Shown in pieces: positions 9,510 to 18,506 of a stretch of 64,000 nt of DNA. The DNA lies in the NCBI GenBank assembly GCA_019358945.1, contig JAHHIE010000029.1, positions 1-64,000 of the forward strand. The letters run 5' to 3'. How positions within the stretch are numbered: position 1 is the stretch's first letter; the number at the start of each line of letters is the position of its first letter. This DNA is from Stenomitos rutilans HA7619-LM2 (GTDB lineage: Bacteria; Cyanobacteriota; Cyanobacteriia; Leptolyngbyales; Leptolyngbyaceae). The notes under the pieces are model-generated. The model had not been told where the DNA came from. It worked only from the letters and a program-made list of their open reading frames with translations, and searched no databases. A program made the position numbers and the translations under genes.

Positions 9510-11243
9510 ATGAGTTCAACCGTGCATTCTCGCCGTCTCTACTCCTCGCTGGTTATTCTAATGGCTCTAGGCTTATCTGCCTGTCAACGAGGATACTCTC
9601 AACCGCTTCGTCCTGCGCCGCTACGGCAAGATGACTTGATTCAGGTCTACACCAATCATGAACCGGCCTCACGCTATACCGAGCCGTACCGCAAACAGAC
9701 GCGCGATGGAGATGATTTAGAGCAAATCATTGTGGATACGATCGCCGCTGCCCACTCAACAGTCGATGTCGCTGTACAAGAACTGCGGCTACCCAAAATT
9801 GCGGCGGCACTGGCAGAACGACGGGCAGCAGGGGTTAAAGTCCGAGTCATTCTAGAAAATACGTACTCCCGCCCACTCAGCACTTTTACCGCTGACGAGA
9901 TTGCCAAACAGCCAGAGCGCGATCGCGGACGCTACGAGGAGTTTCGTCAATTAGTCGATCGCAACGGCGATGGTCAACTGAGCCAGGACGAAATCAGTCA
10001 AGGGGATGCGTTAGTGATGCTCGATCGTGCGAAAATCCCCCGCATCGACGATACAGCCGATGGCTCTGCTGGTAGCGCCCTCATGCATGACAAGTTTGTG
10101 ATCGTCGATGAGCGTATGGTCATCGTCACGTCAGCCAATTTCACGACTAGCGATGTGCATGGAGACTTCAAAGCGCCTACCAGCCGGGGCAATGCCAACA
10201 ACATGCTAAAAATCAGCAGTGCCGAACTGGCAGCCCTCTTTACGCAACAATTCAACGTGATGTGGGGCGATGGGCCGGGTGGTAAACGAGACAGCAAGTT
10301 CGGGGTGAAAAAGCCGTTTCATCCAGCCCAAGCGGTCGCGATCGGTGCCACTACGGTAGAAGTGCAATTCTCACCCACTCGCCCGTCGATTCCCTGGGAG
10401 CAGAGCAGCAACGGCTTGATTGGCAAAACGCTAAGTACAGCAAAGAAATCGGTTGCCATGGCCTTGTTTGTTTTCTCCGAACAGAAATTAGTGAACCTGC
10501 TGGAGACCGTGCATCAACATGGGGCAGACGTGCGAGCCTTAATTGAGCCCGGTTTTGCGTATCGCTCCTATAGCGAAGCACTCGACATGTTGGGGATTGC
10601 CCTCGCTGAGGACTGTAAGCAAGAAGCCGCAAATCGCCCCTGGCAAAACCCGATGGCAACGGTCGGGGTGCCTCGCCTTCCGCCCGGAGACCTGTTGCAC
10701 AACAAATTCGGCATCGTGGATCAAGAAATCGTCATCACAGGCTCTCATAACTGGACAGATGCCGCCAATACAGGCAATGACGAGACGGTGCTGGTTGTGC
10801 ATAGCGCGATCGTCGCCGCCCACTATCAGCGGGAGTTTGAACGCCTCTACACCAATGCGATTTTAGGTGTTCCTCCAGCGGTTCAAAAGAAAGCCAATGC
10901 TCAGCGGCAACAGTGCCAATCGCGGCCATCGGCTTCAGGCGAACCGCATGCGATCGTGACAAAGAGTCGTTATGGCAAAACGCGTGAAAAGCCCCACTCA
11001 ACGTCAACAGCGTCCGCTTCCGCTTCGAAAAACGCAGTTGCAGTACCACCAAACCAACGAGTAAATCTGAATACAGCCACGCAAGCAGAACTAGACGCGC
11101 TACCTGGGGTGAGTACTAAACTCGCAAAACGCATTATGGCCGCTCGCCAAGAACACCCCTTTACATCTCTGAACGATTTAGCACAAATTCCTGGTATGAG
11201 TGCTAAGCGGTTGAAGCGGTTAGAGACACAGGTAACCTGGTAA
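9510..11243 (+). CDS. secreted lipoprotein: PLD-family nuclease/phospholipase-like with EF-hand and ComEA-like HhH
   Basis: A 577-residue protein with a lipoprotein signal (lipobox LSAC, Cys25), placing it on the periplasmic/outer side. Two PLD-superfamily halves follow. The first is interrupted by an EF-hand loop (DRNGDGQLSQDE, residues 150-161) and has the HKD-type motif MHDKFVIVD (His193, Lys195) plus VTSANFTTS. The second has LLHNKFGIVD (His397, Lys399) plus GSHNWTDAAN. After a Ser/Ala linker, residues 517-575 form a ComEA-type helix-hairpin-helix DNA-binding module (VNLNTATQAELDALPGVS). The two HKD motifs are intact. The combination suggests a calcium-influenced extracytoplasmic nuclease; phospholipase activity is the alternative. 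It appears monocistronic. Confidence 0.88.
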   Translation: MSSTVHSRRLYSSLVILMALGLSACQRGYSQPLRPAPLRQDDLIQVYTNHEPASRYTEPYRKQTRDGDDLEQIIVDTIAAAHSTVDVAVQELRLPKIAAALAERRAAGVKVRVILENTYSRPLSTFTADEIAKQPERDRGRYEEFRQLVDRNGDGQLSQDEISQGDALVMLDRAKIPRIDDTADGSAGSALMHDKFVIVDERMVIVTSANFTTSDVHGDFKAPTSRGNANNMLKISSAELAALFTQQFNVMWGDGPGGKRDSKFGVKKPFHPAQAVAIGATTVEVQFSPTRPSIPWEQSSNGLIGKTLSTAKKSVAMALFVFSEQKLVNLLETVHQHGADVRALIEPGFAYRSYSEALDMLGIALAEDCKQEAANRPWQNPMATVGVPRLPPGDLLHNKFGIVDQEIVITGSHNWTDAANTGNDETVLVVHSAIVAAHYQREFERLYTNAILGVPPAVQKKANAQRQQCQSRPSASGEPHAIVTKSRYGKTREKPHSTSTASASASKNAVAVPPNQRVNLNTATQAELDALPGVSTKLAKRIMAARQEHPFTSLNDLAQIPGMSAKRLKRLETQVTW

Positions 11244-11390
11244 CCCGTAGGCAATAAAGATGATTACAGTTGCATGCTGACAAACGATGTTCAGCTGCAT
11301 CACGGCGGGATGAAGTTGCCCTTGCCAGTGATCGATCTAAACCATTAGCGATGAAGTAAAAGCTCTCAATGAAACTGACGCGTTCTTAAA

Positions 11391-11421
11391 GCGGTCAGTG
11401 GTCAGCCATCAGCGGTCAGCC
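11391..11421. repeat. heptamer repeat cluster
   Basis: Minus-orientation heptamers of the N-GCTGA-N family (gcggtcagtggtcagccatcagcggtcagc) after the PLD-like gene. Confidence 0.6.
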
Positions 11422-11439
11422 CATCTAGCCAGTTCAGTT

Positions 11440-11471
11440 TCATTGCGTCCGGTTATTCATTGCGTCCGGTT
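11440..11471. repeat. direct repeat of TCATTGCGTCCGGTT, two copies
   Basis: Two identical 15-base copies (11440-11454 and 11457-11471) with a 17-base period in non-coding DNA immediately after the heptamer cluster. Function unknown. Confidence 0.7.
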
Positions 11472-11602
11472 GCTGGCCCTAAACAAGTACCCTAAAAAAA
11501 GGGTTGGGTCGCCCGAACACGACCGTATTTGAATTGATTGTCATGTTTACACTGATCGCCTGTCGAATCGGTGAAGCAATGGTTTAACCCACAATCCACA
11601 AT

Positions 11603-11833
11603 TTAGCCGTAGATCGCTTTGAGTTTTAAAGACAGCGGTAACCCTGCTCTCGATGCGAATGCCATTGCACTCAGTTTGGTGTGGAGGGAAGGCGGTTGCT
11701 TGGGCCAGGGTGCTGTCCAACGGGTGCCACCACCAACTCGACGGCCTGGAACACCTTCTCTTTCGGCTTTTGCAGGGCTGGCGAGTGATAGCATCAGAGC
11801 TAATAAAGAAACCCCGATCATGAGTTGACGCAT
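11603..11833 (-). CDS. small secreted protein with PGRRxGGGTR motif (DUF928-like fragment)
   Basis: 76 residues from ATG at 11833. A clear signal peptide (MRQLMIGVSLLALMLSLASPAKA) is cleaved after AKA. The mature part begins EREGVPGRRVGGGTRW, which resembles the conserved N-terminal block of cyanobacterial secreted DUF928 proteins. Those proteins are normally well over 150 residues with a beta-rich domain, absent here. It is either a short family member or a truncated copy. The open frame continues 18 codons upstream of the chosen start without a better signal. Confidence 0.55.
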   Translation of the reverse strand: MRQLMIGVSLLALMLSLASPAKAEREGVPGRRVGGGTRWTAPWPKQPPSLHTKLSAMAFASRAGLPLSLKLKAIYG

Positions 11834-12194
11834 AGGTATTGAAATGATAGACGCCCAATATGTCCACAATCGCAAAGCCAGCGCCATCTCACCAGCGTTG
11901 AACCACTGAAGTCATTTTTGTTTAAATCAATCAATACGCTTTACAATTGCATGCCATCACGTAAATTTACGGGGTTGCTGATATACATCGTCATCTTACC
12001 AAATTGGCTTTCTGCTGAAGTTCAATAGGTATGTACTAGAAAGGCATGATCGCACAGGCTACGCTTGCTGTAAATAGCTGCGACTCGCTGACTGGGGCGC
12101 TTTCACAATTCTGTGCCCAAAGGGTTCTTTAAGAGAATGCAATTGTTATCCTGAAAGGGCAACGCCAATCGCAACCGCTGTGCCATCAGAAGCC

Positions 12195-13397
12195 ATGACT
12201 CAACAACCTGCTCGTATTTGTATTCTTGGTGGAGGCTTTGGGGGTCTCTACACAGCTCTACGTCTCGGTCAGTTGCCCTGGGTGAAGCAAGAGAAACCAG
12301 AAATTATTTTGATCGATCGCCGCGATCGCTTCCTGTTTGCCCCGTTGCTGTATGAACTGATGACGGGTGAACTGCAAACCTGGGAAATTGCCCCACCGTT
12401 TGAAGAATTATTGGCTGGTACGGGGGTGCGCTTTCATCAAGGGACTGTGACCAGTGTTGATCTGGCAGCAAAGCAAGTACACCTCCAGGATGGTCATGCG
12501 CTCTCGTTCGATCAACTGGTGCTGAGTCTAGGGGGTGAAACGCCGCTTGATCTGGTACCAGGAGCGGCAGAACATGCGCTGCCGTTTCGTTCGATTACTG
12601 ATGCTTATCGATTGGAAGAACGGTTGCGGGTGCTGGAAGAGGCAGATATGGACAAGATTCGAGTGGCGATCGTGGGCGCTGGCTACTCTGGTGTGGAGCT
12701 AGCATGCAAATTGGCTGATCGATTGGGTAAGCGGGGTCGCATTCGCCTGATTGAGCAAGCCGACCAAATTTTGAGAACATCGCCTGATTTCAATCGTGCA
12801 GCAGCAACTAAAGCCCTGGAGGCACGCGGTATCTGGATTGATTTAGAAACGGGAGTTGAGGCGATCGCTGCTGATACGATCGCCCTTTCCTACAAAGGCA
12901 ATGTGGACACTATTCCCGTTGATCTCGTGCTGTGGACGGTTGGAACCCGCGTCACTGAAGTGATTAACGCGTTGCCGCTAAAGAAGAATGCGCGAGGGCA
13001 GATTGTCGTAACTCCCACGTTACAGTCCGTTGATTACCCAGATGTCTACTCGCTGGGCGATCTGGTTGATTGTCAAGATGCCGAGGGGCAACAAGTCCCT
13101 GCAACGGCTCAGGCCGCCTTCCAGCAATCAGAATACGTGGGTTGGAATCTTTGGGCTTCGCTCACCGATCGACCACTATTACCATTCCGCTACCAACATC
13201 TCGGCGAAATGATGGCTCTGGGTGCTGATAATGCCACGTTGACTGGCTTTGGGCTAAAGCTGGATGGCCCGGTTGCTTATGTGGCAAGGCGCTTGGCGTA
13301 TCTCTACCGGATGCCGACGTTAGAGCACCAAGTGCGTGTTGGTCTGAACTGGATGGCTCAACCGTTGCGTGATGTGATTGGTGCGATCGAGCCGTAG
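12195..13397 (+). CDS. ndbB: type II NAD(P)H dehydrogenase, NdbB-like (demethylphylloquinone reductase)
   Basis: An FAD-dependent NAD(P)H:quinone oxidoreductase of the single-subunit NDH-2 family. The cyanobacterial NdbB branch reduces demethylphylloquinone in vitamin K1 synthesis. The 400-residue protein shows the N-terminal FAD loop (ICILGGGFGGLYTALRL), the second Rossmann loop for NAD(P)H (VAIVGAGYSGVELACKLA, about 155-172) and the C-terminal FAD motif around VYSLGDLVDC. The frame could start at GTG 12180, but ATG 12195 gives the family N terminus MTQQPARI. No membrane helix is present; such enzymes are peripheral. Assignment to NdbB rather than NdbA/NdbC is from overall resemblance. Confidence 0.85.
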   Translation: MTQQPARICILGGGFGGLYTALRLGQLPWVKQEKPEIILIDRRDRFLFAPLLYELMTGELQTWEIAPPFEELLAGTGVRFHQGTVTSVDLAAKQVHLQDGHALSFDQLVLSLGGETPLDLVPGAAEHALPFRSITDAYRLEERLRVLEEADMDKIRVAIVGAGYSGVELACKLADRLGKRGRIRLIEQADQILRTSPDFNRAAATKALEARGIWIDLETGVEAIAADTIALSYKGNVDTIPVDLVLWTVGTRVTEVINALPLKKNARGQIVVTPTLQSVDYPDVYSLGDLVDCQDAEGQQVPATAQAAFQQSEYVGWNLWASLTDRPLLPFRYQHLGEMMALGADNATLTGFGLKLDGPVAYVARRLAYLYRMPTLEHQVRVGLNWMAQPLRDVIGAIEP

Positions 13398-13782
13398 CAA
13401 ACGGTTTGATTTAGGAATGAGCCTGAGCTTGAGAAGTTCATCACGACTTCGGGAATACTAACTTAAAGAGACAATCGCTCCCTAAGCAATTCGTGAAGCG
13501 AACAGATCTCTGCTCTCAGTCCTTCACATTGCTACCGGATGTAATACGTGTCTCTTCTTAGTGTCGTATGGTCGCTCAATGGGTGTTTCATCAACGCCTT
13601 GAAACGGTTGATCCAATGCCCCGATCGATTGAGGCGATCGCGCTTGCTTCGTAGCGATCGCTCCCCTCAAAACAGTAGGTAACTCAGTGGTGGGGTGAGG
13701 TGAAAATTGGGCAAATTTTAGATGGCATACGTCTTCATTTCATGGAGTCAGGGGCAAGTACCAGAGTATTGAGGGTAGTGAG
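13398..13782. other. intergenic region, promoter of the pentapeptide-repeat gene
   Basis: 385 bases without a gene. It contains two closely spaced HIP1 palindromes (around 13634 and 13656) but no recognised operator or terminator. Confidence 0.5.
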
Positions 13783-14634
13783 ATGCGTGCGAGTGAACTC
13801 CTGAAGCGCTATGCCGCAGGAGAAAGAGACTTCAGCAAAGTCAGCCTGTGGGGAGCCAATCTCAGCAAAGCGAGCCTGCGAGGCATTGACCTACGGCAAG
13901 CCGATCTGAGAGGGGCAAATCTGCGCGGTATCGTTTTACGAGAAGCGTGTATGGATGGCGCAAAGCTGGCTGAAGCCGATTTGACAGGAGCCAACCTATG
14001 GGGCGTCGATTTACGGGAAGCTGACTTGCAGTGTGCAAATTTGACAGAAGCCAACTTAACTGGGGCAGATTTGCGACAGGCGTGTTTGGTGCAGGCAATT
14101 TTGAATAAGTCAAATCTAAACTCGGTTAATTTCAGCGAAGCCGACCTGAACAGTGCCCACCTCTGGGGCGCAAATCTTTGTGCTGCAAAGCTGATCAATA
14201 TTGACTTGCGGAGTGCCAACTTGCGAGGTGCGTATCTCTGTCAGGCGATTCTAAGCGGTGATTTACGCGAAGCAAACTTGAGTGGTGCCAATTTGAGTTG
14301 GACTATCTTGACCGGAGCAAACCTGCAAGATGCCATCTTGAGTGAAGCTGAGTTGAGCAGTGCAAACCTCACAGGCGCTAATTTAACGAGTGCCAAATTG
14401 CGGGGTGCCGACTTGCGCGGTGCCGATTTGAGTGATGCTGACCTGACCGGAGTGAACCTGAATGAGGCCAACCTCTCAATGGCAAAATTGACTGGCACGA
14501 TCCTCAACGGTGCCACGCTCAGCGGTACCGATCTGCGCGGCACCAATCTTACCGAAACCAACCTTACTGAAACCAATCTGCTGGGTGCAAATTTACGCGG
14601 TGTAGTCATGCCAGATAATACAACTAGCGGTTGA
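13783..14634 (+). CDS. pentapeptide-repeat protein
   Basis: 283 residues. After a short N-terminal helix (MRASELLKRYAAGERDF) nearly the whole chain consists of A(D/N)LXX pentapeptides, over 45 copies. It should fold as a right-handed quadrilateral beta-helix. The N-terminal element is typical of the many cyanobacterial cytoplasmic or lumenal pentapeptide proteins. There is no signal peptide. One register break occurs near residues 160-163 (ILSGDLREANL), where two residues appear to be missing. Function unknown; the DNA-mimic role shown for MfpA/Qnr cannot be assumed. The periodic codons generate long spurious antisense frames. Confidence 0.92.
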   Translation: MRASELLKRYAAGERDFSKVSLWGANLSKASLRGIDLRQADLRGANLRGIVLREACMDGAKLAEADLTGANLWGVDLREADLQCANLTEANLTGADLRQACLVQAILNKSNLNSVNFSEADLNSAHLWGANLCAAKLINIDLRSANLRGAYLCQAILSGDLREANLSGANLSWTILTGANLQDAILSEAELSSANLTGANLTSAKLRGADLRGADLSDADLTGVNLNEANLSMAKLTGTILNGATLSGTDLRGTNLTETNLTETNLLGANLRGVVMPDNTTSG

Positions 14635-14675
14635 GTTGCTAGCAGGTGACTTCTTGGCACCCTTGGCAGTTGTGA

Positions 14676-15353
14676 ATGACGGATGAGTGTAAGTGTGTGC
14701 ATGAACTGACAAAATACCCTCAAGTGATTTTTCTAGATGCTGTGGGTACTCTGTTTGGCGTAAAGGGCAGTGTGGGAGCGGTCTACGCAGATGTCGCGCA
14801 GCAATTTGGCGTAGAGGTTTCGGCTGCGGCGTTGAATCGATCGTTTTTTCAAAGCTTTCAAGCAGCGGGTAGGCCAGCCTTTAGTGTCACAGAACCAGCA
14901 GCGCTGCGGGCACAGGAGCTTGAGTGGTGGTTGACGATCGCCACCACCACCTTCAAGCAAGCAGGCGTATGGCAGCAGTTCTCCGACTTCGATGAGTTTT
15001 TTACCGCACTCTACGCGCACTTTGCTACTGCCGCACCGTGGGTTATGTATCCCGATGTCAAACCCGCCTTAGAGCGCTGGCAGCGTATGGGCGTCACATT
15101 AGGTATCCTGTCTAACTTTGATTCACGGATCTACTCAGTCCTCAAAGCGCTTGCCTTAGAGCCGTTCTTTGCGTCCGTTACCATTTCTACCGAAGCAGGA
15201 GCCGCCAAGCCTGATCCCAAAATTTTTGCGATCGCCCTTCAAAAACACCGCTGTAAAGCGATCGCTGCATGGCATATTGGCGACAGTTTTGAGGAAGACT
15301 ACCAGGCGGCAAAAGCTGTAGGCATACGTGGGATTTGGCTGCGGCGAAAATAG
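14676..15353 (+). CDS. HAD-superfamily hydrolase (HAD-IA, REG-2-like)
   Basis: 225 residues with the four HAD motifs: I FLDAVGTLF (nucleophile Asp), II GILSNFDSR, III AAKPDPKIF with the conserved Lys, and IV WHIGDSFEEDY. The insertion between motifs I and II is the helical cap of subfamily IA. The residue two after the nucleophile is Val rather than the Asp of typical phosphatases, a feature I associate with the REG-2-like branch; the substrate is unknown. It follows the pentapeptide gene by 41 bases and could be cotranscribed with it. Confidence 0.85.
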   Translation: MTDECKCVHELTKYPQVIFLDAVGTLFGVKGSVGAVYADVAQQFGVEVSAAALNRSFFQSFQAAGRPAFSVTEPAALRAQELEWWLTIATTTFKQAGVWQQFSDFDEFFTALYAHFATAAPWVMYPDVKPALERWQRMGVTLGILSNFDSRIYSVLKALALEPFFASVTISTEAGAAKPDPKIFAIALQKHRCKAIAAWHIGDSFEEDYQAAKAVGIRGIWLRRK

Positions 15354-15425
15354 GTTTTCGGTGTAGGGTAGTAGAGACGTTTTTGGAACGTCTGTACTGA
15401 TCAAAAGGCAGCTTGATTGTTGGTT

Positions 15426-16598
15426 ATGACCCTGAAACCGTCTCAAATTTTGAGCCAACTCCGAGAGAAGCGAAATGACTTTGCTACGTTTGACCAAACA
15501 ACGGTACAGGCCCTTGAAAAATACCGTCAGGCACTTGCAGCCGCGTCTCAGGAAACAGACACAGCACTGCTAGAGCAATTAGCGGAGTTTGTAGCCAACG
15601 ATCGTGGTGCAGAACCGCTAGAACCACTAGGCGACTATCCTCACTGGCTTATGGCATCAGGGCTAACGTGGTCAAGTCGAGAAGAGAGTCATACCTGGGT
15701 GCGCGATCGCCTCACAGATGTTGCGACCTTTGCGGTGGATGGCTCCCAAATCTATCCCAGCAAAGATTTCTCGATTCCAGTCGCACTGGTGCAAATTGGG
15801 TGGTTTGAAAACTTGCACCACTCCGGTGGACAGTATGAGAAGGATATTGATGTTGACATCATGACTCCAGCGGATCTCAAGGCAAACACCAGTGGCGATC
15901 CGGTCGATCGACGGGTGAATATGCGCCGCTTTGAGATGGAAACCGATCGGCTGGTGCAGTACATGGAAGACCGGGCAGGCTGCAACAACTGTCTCGCTTT
16001 TTTAGACGGGTCGCTGGTCGTCACATTTGCCGAAGCCTTTGATGAAAAGACTCAGCAGTTTTATGTTGACTGCGTGGTGCGTCTCCTTCAAGCCAGCGAA
16101 AAGTGCCGAGTGCCCTTAATTGGCTATGTGGATACCTCCTATGCCCGCGATTTAACGTTGATGTTGCAACGGCTTACACCAGGGTTGCCCGATGCGCCTG
16201 CCATTCACGATGCGTCGCTGGTGCGAAAAATGGAGTGGGGCGATCGCACACCGCTCTTCCGCTGCCGCCGCCCAGGGATTCTCAAAGCCTATCCAGGAGC
16301 CATTGCTAGCCGCATCGCCTTTACCTATCTCAAAGCCCACGATGGCTTCCCTGTACGCCTGGAACTGCCTACCTGGATCTATCACGAAGGGCTGCTAGAA
16401 ACCGTTCTCGACTGGGTGCGGGGCGAAATCATCATCGGTAGTGGTTATCCCTACGTGATTGAAACTGCTGACCAGACTGCCGTGCTTCAAACGACCGATC
16501 GCCAAACGTTCTATCGTCTTCTGCAAGACTGGGCGGAGGAAGAAAACTTGCATTTGAGGCTTTCGCGCAAAATGGTGAGCAAGGCGAGAAGGCGGTAG
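15426..16598 (+). CDS. NurA-domain nuclease-like protein
   Basis: 390 residues from ATG 15426 (a TTG three codons earlier is possible). It carries the NurA signature: AVDGSQIYPSKD near residue 105 with the metal-binding Asp, CLAFLDGSLVV near 195, and LIGYVDTSYARDL near 240. NurA proteins are 5'-3' single/double-strand nucleases, paired in archaea with the HerA helicase for end resection. No HerA-like ATPase is in the window. The role in double-strand-break processing is inferred from family membership only. Confidence 0.82.
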   Translation: MTLKPSQILSQLREKRNDFATFDQTTVQALEKYRQALAAASQETDTALLEQLAEFVANDRGAEPLEPLGDYPHWLMASGLTWSSREESHTWVRDRLTDVATFAVDGSQIYPSKDFSIPVALVQIGWFENLHHSGGQYEKDIDVDIMTPADLKANTSGDPVDRRVNMRRFEMETDRLVQYMEDRAGCNNCLAFLDGSLVVTFAEAFDEKTQQFYVDCVVRLLQASEKCRVPLIGYVDTSYARDLTLMLQRLTPGLPDAPAIHDASLVRKMEWGDRTPLFRCRRPGILKAYPGAIASRIAFTYLKAHDGFPVRLELPTWIYHEGLLETVLDWVRGEIIIGSGYPYVIETADQTAVLQTTDRQTFYRLLQDWAEEENLHLRLSRKMVSKARRR

Positions 16599-16665
16599 AG
16601 GAAGAGAGGGGAGAGGAGGAAGTAGGGGAAGCAGAGAAGTTTTGAGATTTAAGTTTTGAGTTAAA

Positions 16666-16695
16666 AGCTGATGGCTGAAAGCTGACCGCTGAAAG
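16666..16695. repeat. heptamer repeat cluster, four units
   Basis: agctgat ggctgaa agctgac cgctgaa: four consecutive N-GCTGA-N heptamers, preceded by a ttttgag/ttaag repeat and a GGGGAAGCAG-type purine tract. It lies between the NurA-like and Uma2 genes. Confidence 0.7.
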
Positions 16696-16753
16696 ATATC
16701 AGGATGAAGGGCAGCATAGAATTGAGATCTGCCTGCTGCGAGGACAGTTTGAG

Positions 16754-17377
16754 ATGAATCTAGCGAAGACGAATCTGGCAACGCCGAAACGCTTCACGAT
16801 CGCGGAATATCGCCGCCTGACCGAAATTGGCTTCTTTGGTGAGGACGATCGCGTTGAATTGATTCGTGGAGAGATTAATAGGATGGCGGCGAAAGGCACA
16901 GCGCATACGGTCTGTTGCAGCAATCTTTTAGCTGCTTTAGCTACACTGATTGCTGGACAGGCAACTTTGCGATGTCAAGATCCTATATCTCTACCGTCAA
17001 GCAGCGAACCTGAACCAGATTTTGCGATTGTCCGCTTTCGGTCAGATTATTACCTGGCTGGGCATCCCACGCCGGAGGATACTTTTTTAGTGATCGAGAT
17101 TGCGGATTCTTCGCTGGATTACGATCGCGAGGTGAAGCGATCGCTCTACGCGGAGGCAGACATTACTGATTATTGGATTTTCAATTTGATCGAACATTGC
17201 CTGGAGGCGTACAGTGAGCCTTACCAGAACGGAGACCTGTTCGACTATGCCGTGAGACGAGTTGTTTTGCCCAAAGGCACGATCGCGCTACCTGATCTTT
17301 CAGCCTCGCCGCTTAATGAACCTGGCGATCGACCACGTTTGGAGCTTCAGCTTGCGCAAATCTTTCCCCCTGCCTGA
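16754..17377 (+). CDS. Uma2-family (DUF820) endonuclease-like protein
   Basis: 207 residues of the PD-(D/E)XK-like Uma2 family, hugely expanded in cyanobacteria. It shows the N-terminal FTIAEYRRLTEIGFFGEDDRVELIRGEI, the catalytic-type acidic residues in EPDFAIV (about 95) and VIEIADSSLDYDREVKRSLYAEADITDYW (about 112-140). The E-I-A-D-S and conserved Lys are intact. The biological function of the family is unknown. Monocistronic. Confidence 0.9.
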   Translation: MNLAKTNLATPKRFTIAEYRRLTEIGFFGEDDRVELIRGEINRMAAKGTAHTVCCSNLLAALATLIAGQATLRCQDPISLPSSSEPEPDFAIVRFRSDYYLAGHPTPEDTFLVIEIADSSLDYDREVKRSLYAEADITDYWIFNLIEHCLEAYSEPYQNGDLFDYAVRRVVLPKGTIALPDLSASPLNEPGDRPRLELQLAQIFPPA

Positions 17378-17417
17378 TCAGTGTGTGCCTGATTAGTGTG
17401 TGGACAGGGGGCAATCA

Positions 17418-18095
17418 CTACGAGTAGCCGTGTTCTGCCAGAAACGCGGGGGTTAAGCTTTCGGGCGCAAACGATGCCCTCTCGCGTCCTGCCTCCACGC
17501 CATGATGCAGAAACTTGTCTACGTATTTACCGAGAATGTCGCCTTCCAGATTAACCATGCTGCCTGGACGCAGGTAGTTGAGGTTGGTTTCGGCGTAAGT
17601 ATGGGGAATCACCGCCACCATAAACCACGTGCCCGCAGGATCACAGTCGGCGATCGTCAGGCTAATGCCATTCACCGCGATGCTGCCTTTGGGGATGATA
17701 TACCGGGCGATCTGCGCTTGGTTCGTCGTGAAAGTCATTTCCCACGAGGTTGCGGTTTGAGCAGAGGCTTGCAATTGTCCGGTACCGTCTACATGTCCAG
17801 TCACAAAGTGACCACCAAGCTTACTGCCAAATCGCAAGGACGTTTCCAGGTTGACCAGCGTGCCGTCTTCTTGCCCCAAACTGGAGCGATCGCGCGTTTC
17901 GGGCGAGGCATCGGCCATAAAGCCCTGTGGCAAAAGCTCCACAACGGTGAGGCAGACCCCATCTACTGCCACACTGTCGCCAATTGCTAAGTCTTGCATG
18001 AGTAATCCGGAGGTAGCAGACAGGCACGTGATTCTTAACCTATCAACCCCAAGAGACTGTAACGTCCCCAAACCTTGAATCAGACCAGTAAACAC
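17418..18095 (-). CDS. ribE: riboflavin synthase, alpha chain
   Basis: Dismutates two molecules of 6,7-dimethyl-8-ribityllumazine to riboflavin plus the pyrimidinedione. The 225-residue protein has two tandem lumazine-binding domains (about 1-97 and 98-200), the family start MFTGLIQGLG, the first-domain DGVCLTVVE and second-domain NGISLTIADCD motifs, and GHFVTGHVDGTG between. The start codon is GTG at 18095; no ATG alternative preserves the N terminus. No FMN riboswitch is visible. An inverted repeat lies just upstream. Confidence 0.95.
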   Translation of the reverse strand: MFTGLIQGLGTLQSLGVDRLRITCLSATSGLLMQDLAIGDSVAVDGVCLTVVELLPQGFMADASPETRDRSSLGQEDGTLVNLETSLRFGSKLGGHFVTGHVDGTGQLQASAQTATSWEMTFTTNQAQIARYIIPKGSIAVNGISLTIADCDPAGTWFMVAVIPHTYAETNLNYLRPGSMVNLEGDILGKYVDKFLHHGVEAGRERASFAPESLTPAFLAEHGYS

Positions 18096-18098
18096 AGG

Positions 18099-18179
18099 CG
18101 TTTCTCAAACTTTGCTAAGGTTCAACCAATTTTGCTCTCTTTGTGCCAAAAGGTATTGCCACTCGACACTTGAGAAACG
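18099..18179. repeat. 10-bp inverted repeat upstream of riboflavin synthase
   Basis: CGTTTCTCAA at 18099-18108 is exactly complementary to TTGAGAAACG at 18170-18179, 61 bases apart, directly before the ribE start codon. It could be an operator or a leader structure; nothing else identifies it. Confidence 0.45.
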
Positions 18180-18506
18180 TTTGCGGATTGTCAAATTTGC
18201 TCAATGATCCACTAGGATCGGGGCAGAAATCAGGGCATACTTAAGGTCAAAGACCTTGCATCATACAATAGCTGGCTTATTTCGATCTCAGCTCTGCCCT
18301 TTCTAGTTCTAGCGTTTTCTGTTGCCCTTGTGGTCTGTCCCGTTAGACTTAGATGACCTTTTGGCTCATACAATGACTAATGTTCCAAGCCACCCTCGCC
18401 GAAACCTCCTAGAGCCAAGAATTCATCGGCTTAAGCCTATGTTCTCTTCCATTCAGGTTCGTTACGCTGACTCCCGTTTTCTTCAGGTATTCTAGAGGCT
18501 AAGACG

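Noticed and set aside
13809-14723. Two long antisense ORFs (136 and 160 codons) opposite the pentapeptide gene
   Set aside because: They mirror the periodic codons of the pentapeptide repeats and have no independent support.
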